DNA of 64,000 nucleotides from Humulus lupulus (Eukaryota > Streptophyta > Magnoliopsida > Rosales > Cannabaceae), in contig NC_084802.1 of NCBI RefSeq assembly GCF_963169125.1, positions 113,278,903 to 113,342,902 on the forward strand, written 5' to 3'. The notes beneath the pieces were generated by a model. The model searched no databases. It was given only the letters and a program-made list of their open reading frames with translations, and had not been told where the DNA came from. The position numbers and the translations under genes are program-made. Below, in pieces: positions 55,401 through 64,000 of the stretch; the first letter of the stretch is position 1, and every line of letters begins with the position of its first letter.

Positions 55401-56372
55401 AATTTTTACTTTCCTGTTGACTTCATTGTTCTTGATACTCAACCTATGGAAAATGTGCATGCTCAAATTCCTATCGGTTTAGGTAGACCATTCTTAGCTA
55501 CATCTAATGTAATAATTTATTGTCGTAACAACGTTTTACAATTATCTTTTGGAAATATGATTGTTGAATTGAATGTATTTAATGTCTCTAAATCTATAAG
55601 TGTGAGGAAGTGCATGAAGTTAACATGATTGCGAATATTTTTTAATATTATGGAAATGACTTGCTTGACTTTTGTAAAAAATATTTTGGTATGAGCTTAC
55701 ATTTTGATGATTCCATGAATGATATGAATTCTTTGTTAGAGTCTATGCCCTTAAATGATACCATAACTGAACCTTTTTCACCCCTAGAGAATATTCAATC
55801 AATTATTGAGTCTCCAAAGTTAGACCTAAAACCTTTGCCAGAAAATTTAAAATATGCTTTTTCTAGGAGAGTCTGAAACCTTACCTGTTATCATAGCATC
55901 CGCCTTAGATAAAGAACAAAAAGATAAATTGTTATATGTCCTTAGAAAACATATATAAGCCATAGGTTGAACCATTGGAGACATTAAAGGATTTAGCCCA
56001 TCCATATGTATGCATAGAATCCATCTAGAAGAAAATTTAAAAACCTCTCGGGAATGTTATAGAAGGATAAATACAATTATGAAAGAAGTAGTTAGAGAAG
56101 AGGTCATTATATTATTAGACGTAGGTATCATTTATCCCATTTCTGATAGTCAATGGGTTAGTCCAGTTCAAGTTGTGCTTAAGAAGTTTGGGATCACAGT
56201 TGTTGAAAACGAGGAAAATGAATTAATCTCTACTCGAGTACAAATAGGGTGGAGAGTGTGCATAGACTATAGAAAGCTAAATAATGTTACTAGAAAAGAC
56301 CATTTTTCATTACCCTTTGTTGTTCAAATGCTTGAACGTTTAGCTAGTCATTCATATTATTGCTTTCTTAAT
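52485..56372 (+). repeat. Four tandem 972-bp copies of a protease-to-RT segment
   Basis: Units are 52485-53456, 53457-54427, 54428-55400 and 55401-56372 (972, 971, 973, 972 bp). Each encodes the protease C-terminus (FPVDFIVLDT-PVENVHAQIP, RPFLATSNAI), a linker (IENIFEDDGNDLLDFCEKYF, SPLENIQSI), and the RT entry (MKEVVREEVIKLLDVGII, WVSPVQVVLKKFGITVVENE, GWRVCIDYRKLNN, LASHSYYCF). Units 2 and 3 are almost identical in the linker; units 1 and 4 resemble each other. The usual RT sequence resumes only after unit 4. The joints lie at a TTGAT-type microhomology. Confidence 0.93.
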
Positions 56373-56900
56373 GGGTCTTCGGGATATAACCAAATCATCA
56401 TTGCCCAGAAGATCAAGAAAATACTACATTTACATGCCATTTTGGGACTTTTGCCTATCGTCGCATGTCTTTTGGGCTATGCAATGCACCTGCGACTTTT
56501 CAAAGGAGCATGATTTCAATTTTTTCTAATATGGTTGAAAGATTTATTGAAGTGTTTGTGGATGACTTTTCTGTATTTGGATCCTCCTTTAATGAATGTT
56601 TGCACCATGTTTCACTTGTTTTAATTCATTACAAAGAGAAAATCCTTGTGCTTAACTGGGAAAAATGTCATTTCAATGTTAAAAATTGAATTGTTTTTGG
56701 TCATGTAATCTCATCAGAGGGAATAGATGTTGATAAAGCAATACTTAATCTTATTTCAAAACTTCCCCCACCTAAAACTATGAAAGAAATTAAATCATTC
56801 TTAGGCCATGCTGGCTTCTATAAAAGATTTATAAAAGACTTTAGCTAAATTTCTCGGCCTTTATGCCATTTACTTTGAAAATAAAATTCTTTTTCTTTAA
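56373..56900 (+). pseudogene. Athila reverse transcriptase, remaining part
   Basis: After unit 4 the RT continues normally: NGSSGYNQIIIAQ, then in the next frame RRMSFGLCNAPATFQRSMIS and the catalytic EVFVDDFSVFGSSF, then LNWEKCHFNVKN with a stop and VFGHVISSEGIDVDK. The connection PPPKTMKEIKSFLGHAGFYK follows (about 56766-56825). FVDDF is the Athila form of the YVDD box and is intact. Frame changes occur near 56465, 56690 and 56845. Confidence 0.88.
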
Positions 56901-57345
56901 TAATGATTGCCATGTTGCCTTTGAGAAATTGAAAATTTTGTTGACTGCTGCACCCATTATTCGACCTCCTGATTGGAAAATACCTTTTGAAATAATATGT
57001 GATGCTTTTAATTATGTTATAGGTGTTGTCTTAGGACAATGACTTGAAACAATTCCTCATGTAATTTACTATGCTAACAAAACTTTAAATGATGCTCAAT
57101 TAAATTATTCCACAACCGAGAAAGAATTGCTTGCTGTTGTTTTTCATTGGAGAAATTTAGATCTTATTTGTTAGGGTATAAAATTATTGTCTATTCTGAT
57201 CATGCTGCATTAAAATATCTCTTATTGAAAAAAGATTCTAAGTCTCATTTGATCCATTAGATCTTGCTTTTACAAGAATTCGACTTAGAAATACGTGATA
57301 AAAAGGGGTCTGAAAATGTTGTTGCTGATCATTTATCTAGACTAG
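56901..57345 (+). pseudogene. Athila RNase H
   Basis: Pieces in several frames: FEKLKILLTAAPIIRPPDWK, PFEIICDAFNYVIGVVLGQ (first Asp), [20 protein letters not shown] with LLAVVF (Glu region), then [20 protein letters not shown] (Asp) and LLQEFDLEIRDKKGSENVVA with DHLSRL. All catalytic segments can be located, but frameshifts at about 57160 and stops such as the TGA after GQ prevent expression. Athila elements have one RNase H, as seen here. Confidence 0.85.
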
Positions 57346-58668
57346 TTGTTGAAACTATACATGATTCCACTACTATTAATCATACTTTTCCTAATGAACA
57401 ATTGATGCATGTTTCTTCTTTGCCTTGGTACGCTGATATTGTAAATTATTTGGTCACTAATGAAATATCATCTCATTGGTCTAAGCATGATAATTCTAAA
57501 TTTTATTATGATGTGAAAATTTTTATTTGGGATGATCCGTACTTGATTAAATACTTCCCTAGTCAAATAATTAGAAGATGCATTCCAAATTGTGACAAAT
57601 CTAAAATTATATATTTTTGTCATGATCATGGAGGACATTTTAGTGGTAAGAAAACAGCTACTGAAGTTTTACAATGTGGATTTTATTGGCCAACTGTCTT
57701 TCGTGATACATATGCATATTGTAAAGCTTGTGAACGTTGACAAAATTTAGGAAGTTTAACTAAATGAAACATGATGCCTTTGAATCCTATTCTTATAATT
57801 GACATATTTGATGTTTGGGGCATTGATTTTATGGGACCATTTCCTAACTCTTTTGGTAATCTTTATATTCTTGTTGGAGTTGATTATGTGTCTAAATGGG
57901 TTAAAGTTATTGCATGCCACACTACTGACCACAAGGTTGTGCTTCAGTTTTTGAAAGAAAATATATTTTCCCATTTTGGTTCACCACGTGCTATCATTAG
58001 TGATAACGGTACACACTTTTGTAATAAGCCATTTGAACATTTGATGAAAAAATATGGCATTACACATACAGTCTCAACACCATATCATCCACAAACTAGT
58101 GGTCAAGTTGAAGTGTCTAATAGGGAAGTTAAGAACATTTTAGAAAAAACTATGAATCCAACAAGGAAAGATTGATCCTTAAGACTCACTGATGCATTAT
58201 GGGCGTATCGTACCGTACAAAACGCCCATTGGCATGTCACCCAATAGACTTGTGTATGGGAAGGCGTACCACTTACGTGGTGAGTGAGAACATAGAGCAT
58301 TTTGGGCTATTAACTAGTTAAATTTTTCTGTAGACAAGGCAGGTGAGAAAAGAAAGGTTCAACTAAATGAATAAGAAAAAATTAGGAATGATGCATATAA
58401 CTATTCAAAAAAGTATAAGGATCGTATGAAATTTTACCATGATAAAAATATTTTGAGAAAATATTTTTCTCCAGGTCAGAAAGTCCTTTTATACAACTCT
58501 CGGTTGCATTTATTTCCAGGAAAATTACATTCTAGGTGGACCGGTCCCTATATTGTTCGAGTCATTTTTCCACATGGGGCTATCGAAATTGAAAATCCTA
58601 ACAATGGTGATATTTTTAAAGTTAATGGAAAAAAAATTAAAACTATTTTTAGAATTAAAAACCGATGA
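57346..58668 (+). pseudogene. Athila integrase
   Basis: The zinc domain is in 57264-57740 (FCHDHGGHFSGKKTATEVLQ, GFYWPT, CKACER). The core is open at 57771-58175: [16 protein letters not shown] (first Asp), [17 protein letters not shown] (second Asp) and [20 protein letters not shown] (Glu). After a stop the YRT region and its neighbours are broken. The C-terminus reopens at 58426-58668 (KFYHDKNILRKYFSPGQKVL, SRLHLFPGKLHSRWTGPYIV, VNGKKIKTIF). All three catalytic residues are preserved in one open stretch. Confidence 0.9.
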
Positions 58669-59345
58669 AGTGGATGAAATCCTCCTTCAGGATCCTATTT
58701 ACCAAGTTATTTGATTGCTTGTAATTTTAATTGGTAACTTGTGTTTTATTTGTTTTGTGTGTTTATTTTTGTGTGCTTGTTTTTGTGTTTACTTTCGTGT
58801 GTTATACTTTATAAGTGTTTCTTGCTCTCTTGACGATGCACCACGATGAGGTACGACCATTCTAAACTCTAACCTCTTGTAAATTTTAATTTATATTTAT
58901 ATTTTTACACATTGAGGACAATACTTAAATTAAGTTTGGGGGTAGTGAAATGAATGGTTGCTTACAATTCATTATATTGAATGTGAGGGTAGAATTGTGT
59001 AAAGTTTGTTTGAAAAAAAATATATATTTATACATTTTAATTCTAATGATAAGAACCTTGATTGAGTACGATTGTAGTTCTCTTAAAAATTTGAATATTT
59101 CTTAAGCTTTGTTTCTAATTATTGGGTCAATTTTGCTTAAATTATATATATTTTTCATAATTGTTCTTAAAAATATAATTTAGAAAACAAGATTGACTAT
59201 TTGATTAAATACATAAGCTTAATATATATTAATAAGTTTTTTAGAGCTATTATCATTGTGCAATTTTTGAGGAAATACTTAAGATATCACCAATAAAAAA
59301 AAATTGTGTTTAAATTTTCTTTTGCTTGAGGAGTAGCAAAACTTT
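58669..59345. other. Non-coding stretch between Athila integrase and 3' LTR
   Basis: About 680 bp, T-rich near 58740-58800, with AT-rich tracts. Two PPT-like runs AAGTTTGGGGG occur (58934 and 59346). Athila relatives can carry an envelope-like gene here; none is present in this copy. Confidence 0.6.
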
Positions 59346-59358
59346 AAGTTTGGGGGCA
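59346..59358 (+). promoter_or_regulatory. Polypurine tract of Athila
   Basis: AAGTTTGGGGGCA directly precedes TGATAACTC of the 3' LTR. A second copy of the same run lies at about 58934-58945. Confidence 0.75.
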
Positions 59359-61146
59359 TGATAACTCTACAAATTAGAGTTATTTTACCATATTTTTTAT
59401 GCTAATTGTTGCTTAGTCTTTGAGTTTTTAAGTAACTTTGAATTTATTAGTCTTGTTGTATTTTTTTTTTTAGATTTTTATATGTTTTTATAGATATTTT
59501 CTTATAATATGTTGTAGTTTAATTATTTGAAATTAGTATTGTTAAGTTAGAAGTAAAAAGAAGCACTTTTGAGCTTAAATGTTTAAGTAAATTAAGTTTT
59601 AATTAATATTTTCATGGAACTTATGTTGTAAATTTAATTATTGAAAATGTTTAGTTTTAATTTAATTTATGTTCATTTTATAGGGAATATGGTATATTTT
59701 TTTTGGCTCTTCAAAAGTAAGAAAAATGAAGAAAAGAAAATTACATTTTCAAGGAAAAGAAAGATATTTTTGAAGAAAAAAAAAAAAGCCTCAGCTCAAG
59801 GAGCTGAAGCCCAGGCCCGTGACTCCCAGCCCATGCCTCCCAGCTTACGGCCCGAACCCGCCTGGCCCACGCCCCAACTACTCCAGGCCCACCCGAAGCT
59901 GCCTCAGCCAGCCCAACAGCAGCCCCTCAACCCGCCTGACCCACGCCCCAACTGCTCCCTCAGGCCTAATCGGCCCAGCCCGCCTGTCTGCCACCAGTAG
60001 CCAAACCAGCCACCTTTCCCTCTTCTGTTGAGCCCATCAATTGCCCCCTTGTTCGTTTGTCCAAAAATAACACATTTTTACTAAACTTTTCTACATATTT
60101 TACCACAAAATCATCATTACACCCTAAAATTTACCTCTACATGTCATATTTACTTTAATCAGTTAATTTAATCAAATTAATTAATTTAAATTGATTATTT
60201 TAATAATCTATTTTTGGCTATAAATATGTAATTTCAAGACCATTTTTGGATGCTTAATTTTGGGTTACCATCATCGTTCCTACCATTTCTCTCTACCATT
60301 TTCTCCTCCATTTTAGTGTTTATCAAGAGCATTTTTCAAGTATGTATTCTCTTTGTTTTGTAATTTCTATTGTAGTTATGAGTTTCTAATCTTTTTAAGA
60401 TTATTAAGGTGATGATGAAACAATATGTAACTAGATCATATTTATTTTTTTATGTTGATTTCTCATTTGTGCAACAAAGTCTATGGATTTTTCTTCTTCA
60501 AATATCTTCTTTCATCTTAAATATCATGTATTTTTTATTGTTAGCATACATTTACACTTTGTCATTTATTAGTGCAAAATCATAATATTCTTTTATTAAA
60601 GTGTGCCATTAAATTATGCACATCAAATGCTTAGAACAAAAATATTATGTTTTGCCTTATAAATAATATTCATTGATTTTGTTGTTGTTTCATTAGAATA
60701 ATTCACACTAAATACTTTGATATTATATTTCTAAAAGTGAAGATAAATCCTATATTAATATAATAACTTGTGCTTAAAAAATATCTAAATTGAATAGGTG
60801 ATAGTTTGATTAATTTCTACTGTTAATAAAACTTGGGAATCAATGTACTTATAAATATTATAGAACTTATATTTTGTGGATTTTATTATCTAAATAATCT
60901 TTGTCTTACAACTTGTTTACTTTAATATCTTTATTGCTATCTTTTATTTTATTTTCTTGATACAAAAGTCTCATCAATCTTTGGAGCTAGGTAGAGTTTA
61001 TTAATTTTGGTTTAAAATAGTTTTCTTTTTCATTTTAGAAAAATCCTTTGGGTTCGACATTCTTACTTACATGATCTCTATTCTATATGAATGATTCGTG
61101 CGCTTGCGATTTTCATATTTAAAACGTACCCATTTTGTGTCCATCA
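59359..61146 (+). repeat. 3' LTR of the Athila element
   Basis: 1788 bp, aligned with 45918-47565 throughout and ending GTGTCCATCA. TATA box at 60219-60226. It has about 150 bp (about 60240-60410) that the 5' LTR lacks, containing the CT-rich CATCATCGTTCCTACC segment just downstream of the TATA box. Confidence 0.92.
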
Positions 61147-61151
61147 CATAT

Positions 61152-61722
61152 CTTGATCCAACACCTTTAAAGGATGGATCATAACTGGTCCTTGATCTTT
61201 GGTTTCTTGGCTGCTAGAGTATAGTCCTTGTACCTTACTTGTCTCTATCTAGTGCACTTACCTATAACGAGAGAAATTAGTATCCAATCTCTTTAAAACA
61301 TGTAAAAACTCATGGATTAGTAGTACCTAAGACCGTCTGCACTAGCTGAGGAGGTGTGGCTTCTCCAACAGGAGGCTCGTAAAATGTGGGGAGAATGGCG
61401 TACTCTACATCCTCCGCTAGAGTAAGTGCAGGAGTAGGTATACCACCAAGTGTTGCCAGCTTCTCCATAATGACTTCTTGACTTTTAAGGACAATACCCA
61501 AAGTGGCCTTAACCTCGTCCACTGCACCTGATAGTCTGGCCATCTCACCCAACACAACCTCATAAGCCTCAGGAGCAGGTGCAGAAGTAGGTTTTGCACT
61601 AGTATCTGGAGCAGTCTTCGTCAGGGCATCCTCCACAAATACGTCAGCCTCCACGGCTATCTCAGCCACCGTAGCAGCCTTTGCCTCAGGATCATAAGGT
61701 CTTCCATCCTCTGGTGCAGGCT
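61152..61722 (-). pseudogene. Ulp1-like gene, middle part
   Basis: Reverse strand. One exon piece (61722-61327) encodes a low-complexity linker: PAPEDGRPYDPEAKAATVAE, EALTKTAPDTSAKP-like residues, LGEMARLSGAVDEVKATLGI, VLKSQEVIMEKLATLGG. It ends at TTAG/GTAC. A following piece (about 61261-61152) encodes QETKDQGPVMIHPLKVLDQD and runs on at 45912 after the Athila element (MLTTFNRWVLG). It is preceded by an acceptor-like CGTTATAG. The exon pair joins the N-terminal and peptidase parts. Family: plant Ulp1/DUF1985 proteins, by eye. Confidence 0.62.
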
Positions 61723-61727
61723 GGATC

Positions 61728-62686
61728 TGTTGGGAATTGTGCCTTGAAAGCATATGTAGTAGACATTGTTTTAAGAAATAAATAAATAAATTGAATTTGT
61801 TATGCATATATTTTATGGACTATATAATTCTATGATAATATTATGTAAATATCAGAAAAATTCCTAAGTTCATATATGTGATCTCAACAACATATTGGTA
61901 CGCGAGGTTGTTAGATTTTTATCTGATAAGGTAGTTTGAATAAATAATTAAATAAAAAAATAAAAATCAAATATCCCTAAAATATAGTGTAGTACACAAC
62001 CACACACATTCCATGGACTATGTGTGGCATGCACTGCACAACTTTCAGGGATAGATTTTTCAATTTTATTTATTCAATTAATTAATTAATGGAAAATTCA
62101 AAAATTAGATTTTGGATATTTTCATTAATAAGATAATTAATTAATTAAAAGATAAATTGTAAGTTGGTTACAGATTTATTTTTTAAATTTGAATATTTTT
62201 TTTTAAGTAAGACTTATAATAAAATAAATAGATACTCCAGAATACTCAAAAAGATACTCAAGAATTCGCTCTGTGAAAAAGAATGAAACTTTTATATCTC
62301 TCCCTGAAAAAGATAAAGAACCAATCTCAGGCCTACTCTCTTGATCTCGTGTGTTGAGTACATCAAGTTGAATAAGAAATTAACCATCATTTATTCTCTA
62401 AGTGCCCACACACTTCTTGAGGTGTAGAGAACGTTGTGGAAGATCTTGGTGTGAGTACCTGTGAGCAGCTTCGATAGGATGTTCGTTCAAATTATGAAAA
62501 GATAGTAAGGAAACTTGATAGGCATCAAGAGGTATGTTTTCTATTCTTTTCTTCCTTATGATTAATGTATGTATATTAATGGATCTGCATATTTAAAGGT
62601 AGTTTAAATATGTTAAAAAAAATTTGTTGTACACTGGGCCAAATCCACCACCTTTCCATTGCGCTTTAGGAAACTCGTTCCTAACA
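61728..62686 (+). repeat. Solo copia-type LTR
   Basis: 959 bp from TGTTGGGAATTG to GTTCCTAACA. The ends are inverted (TGTTGGGAA / TTCCTAACA). It is flanked by a perfect 5-bp duplication GGATC (61723-61727 and 62687-62691). It interrupts an exon of the Ulp1-like gene, whose reading frame matches on both sides. No internal copia genes are present. The starting phrase is typical of Ty1/copia LTRs. Confidence 0.9.
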
Positions 62687-62691
62687 GGATC

Positions 62692-63152
62692 ATATCCTGC
62701 AGCATCACATACCTAGGAGCATCTCCCTCTGTCCTCTGATATATGGTGCCGAAGAAGTCTCACTAGTCTGGTCAAGGCCTTATGATAGAAATGCATGACA
62801 GCTGTAATGGAAACAAAACAAGAAAATTAGAAAGAACATAAGTTGATTAGTATAATTCAAAAGTTCTTAAATTATTTAAATTTAAAATAACTTACACGTC
62901 TCCTCGCAAGTACATCCTTCAAATACAAATGCTTCGGCTGGCTATGCTCTACCACTATAGCATCCTAGGGAACTTGAATCCACAGGGTTTGGCGTATTCC
63001 TTTTGGAAATCAAAAATCGTCTCGTATGCCCAATATTGCAAGGCTGGTGGATACCCCTTGCACGTGTACTTTGCCTCCACCTGAACACCCTTAGAAGACT
63101 CCACCTCAGTGGTCTTCTTCGCCTTCTTACCAGGTATTGTAGCACCAATCAC
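62692..63152 (-). pseudogene. Ulp1-like gene, N-terminal (DUF1985-like) part
   Basis: Reverse strand. Exon 63152-62896 encodes MIGATIPGKKAKKTTEVESS, YPPALQYWAYETIFDF and YAKPCGFKFPRML, then after a one-base shift VEHSQPKHLYLKDVLARRR. The ALQ-WAYE and P-RML phrases resemble the end of DUF1985 regions in plant Ulp1 proteins. A 94-bp intron (62802-62895, donor GTAAGT, acceptor ATTACAG) leads to the next exon, which ends with VMLQDM at the copia LTR and continues as IQPAPED. The start beyond 63152 is not recognised. Confidence 0.6.
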
Positions 63153-64000
63153 TACAACAATATTTAGTATATATTACATTAAAGAATAGCATATATTTAG
63201 AAGTGCTATTATTGGAGGGGATTAAAAACACACGGAAGACTTGGCGCCATATGAATAAAACTCAGGCTCCAAAATGAATTTTTTTTTGTTAGTCTCACAT
63301 CTGCCAAATTCCCTAAATGTAAGTTACCCGAAAGTTTCTCTCAGCCTCCATCTCTCACTCACGAAGACTAACTCCGCCCTCTCCGCCCTCACGAAGTCTC
63401 TCTCTCGTCTCGTCTCTCCGCCCTCTCCGCCTCACGAAGTCTCTCTCCCGTCTCGTCTCTCCGCCTCACGAAGTCTTCTCAACTCATCTCTGCCTCACGA
63501 AGACTCGCTCCAGAGTGCAGCTCTTTCTCCGCCTCATGAAGTCACGCTCCAGAGTGGAGCTTCTCTGCCTCACGAGTTCTCTTCCTCACGCCCACTATCT
63601 CAGGTTCGTTTCTTATCTTATATATGTAAAAAAAACACAAAATCTTATTCTTCTTCGTTCTTTCTTTTCTATTTTCTATTTTTTTTTATTAGAAACACAC
63701 ACAAATGACATCTTTTAAGTCTTATATGTAGAGGGAAGAGGTTCACATCCAAAAATACATCAGAAAATATTTCAATATGGATCATTAGTCTTATTGGGGA
63801 AGTTTTCTGCACTAAGCAGTTTTGTCTTATTGTTTTGTTTTGCTTTACATTATTATTCTCATAATTGTATTCAGACACTTTGAGGTCATCTTCTCACGAT
63901 ATTAATACAAAGAAGTTTCTTTTAGAAAAAAAATTAGTATTTATTTTTTTCCCATCTGATACTGTTATGGCTGCAGCTTTTTTCCCTTTCAATTTGGTCA
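63153..64000. other. CT-rich repeat and AT-rich tail, no gene recognised
   Basis: 63153-63290 is AT-rich. 63340-63600 is an irregular repeat on the theme CTCTCCGCCTCACGAAGTCT. It could be a 5' untranslated region of a gene starting beyond the window, because CTCAG/GTTCG near 63600 looks like an exon end, but nothing proves it. The open frame at 63274-63708 is Ser/Leu/Pro-rich simple sequence without a domain. 63600-64000 is AT-rich. Confidence 0.5.

Larger units (their letters stand above)
45918..61146 (+). mobile_element. Athila-lineage Ty3/gypsy element, both LTRs
   Basis: Complete in outline: LTR 45918-47565, primer site, leader with palindromic repeats, gag, protease, RT, RNase H, integrase, polypurine tract and LTR 59359-61146. 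The flanks CATAT (45913-45917) and CATAT (61147-61151) are a perfect target-site duplication. It is inserted in the Ulp1-like gene, whose reading frame continues across. It contains a solo Tekay LTR in gag and a fourfold 972-bp amplification in pol. No envelope-like frame lies after integrase. Many stops make it inactive. Confidence 0.93.

Noticed and set aside
58669..59345. Envelope-like gene of Athila
   Set aside because: The region is under 700 bp, has no open frame, signal peptide or membrane segment, and is AT/T-rich.
59641..60031. Pro-rich open frames in the Athila 3' LTR as a possible host gene
   Set aside because: The same island is in the 5' LTR, so it belongs to the LTR. It is kept only as a finding, not as a gene.
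63274..63708. A 144-codon Ser/Leu-rich forward frame
   Set aside because: Low-complexity translation of a CT-rich repeat. No start context, domain or splice support beyond one weak site.
1..64000. Endogenous pararetrovirus or bacterial-type gene cluster
   Set aside because: All reverse transcriptases found belong to LTR or LINE elements with matching integrase or LINE motifs. No operon-like gene set or movement/coat protein motif was seen.

Overview
The window looks like repeat-dense intergenic DNA from a plant, probably a eudicot. Almost all of it is LTR retrotransposons of typical plant lineages: Tekay-like chromoviruses, Tat, Athila and Ty1/copia. Cannabaceae or another member of Rosales is only a guess from the look of the LTRs. 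I see no intact cellular protein gene, tRNA, rRNA or CRISPR array. Every coding region carries stops, frameshifts or deletions.

Layout. 1-4182: 3' part of a Tekay-like chromovirus with a 2.18-kb LTR, inserted in a LINE fragment (4183-4440) that abuts a reverse-strand chromovirus fragment (4441-4947). 4948-16351: Tat element 'A' (gag, PR, RT, two RNase H domains, IN, an antisense three-exon gene, 3' LTR). 16352-18600: AT-rich DNA with a MITE-like element and repeat copy R1. About 18600-21912: the 5' part of Tat element 'B', cut within its protease by Tat element 'C' (21913-30611). C is cut within its antisense gene by Tat element 'D' (30612-41453). D carries a reverse-strand solo Tekay LTR (34225-36862), and its 3' LTR is cut by a 5'-truncated reverse-strand copia element (41454-44514). 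44515-45141: repeat copy R2.

45142-63152: a degenerate reverse-strand multi-exon gene resembling plant Ulp1/C48 peptidase genes with a DUF1985-like region. It is split by an Athila element (45918-61146, target-site duplication CATAT) and by a solo copia LTR (61728-62686, duplication GGATC). The Athila element contains a solo Tekay LTR (49602-51960, duplication CTTCT) and a fourfold tandem amplification of a 972-bp protease-to-RT segment (52485-56372). 63153-64000 is CT-rich DNA followed by AT-rich DNA.

The genes do not form a host pathway. They are parts of retrotransposon polyproteins: gag makes the particle, PR cuts the polyprotein, RT/RNase H copies RNA to DNA and IN inserts it. The points most worth a second look are the in-array amplification in Athila pol, the spliced antisense genes of the Tat elements, the shared intron-like layout of three Tekay LTRs, the palindromic repeats in the Athila leader, and the unclassified R1/R2 repeat. 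All homology calls were made by eye and have not been searched against a database.
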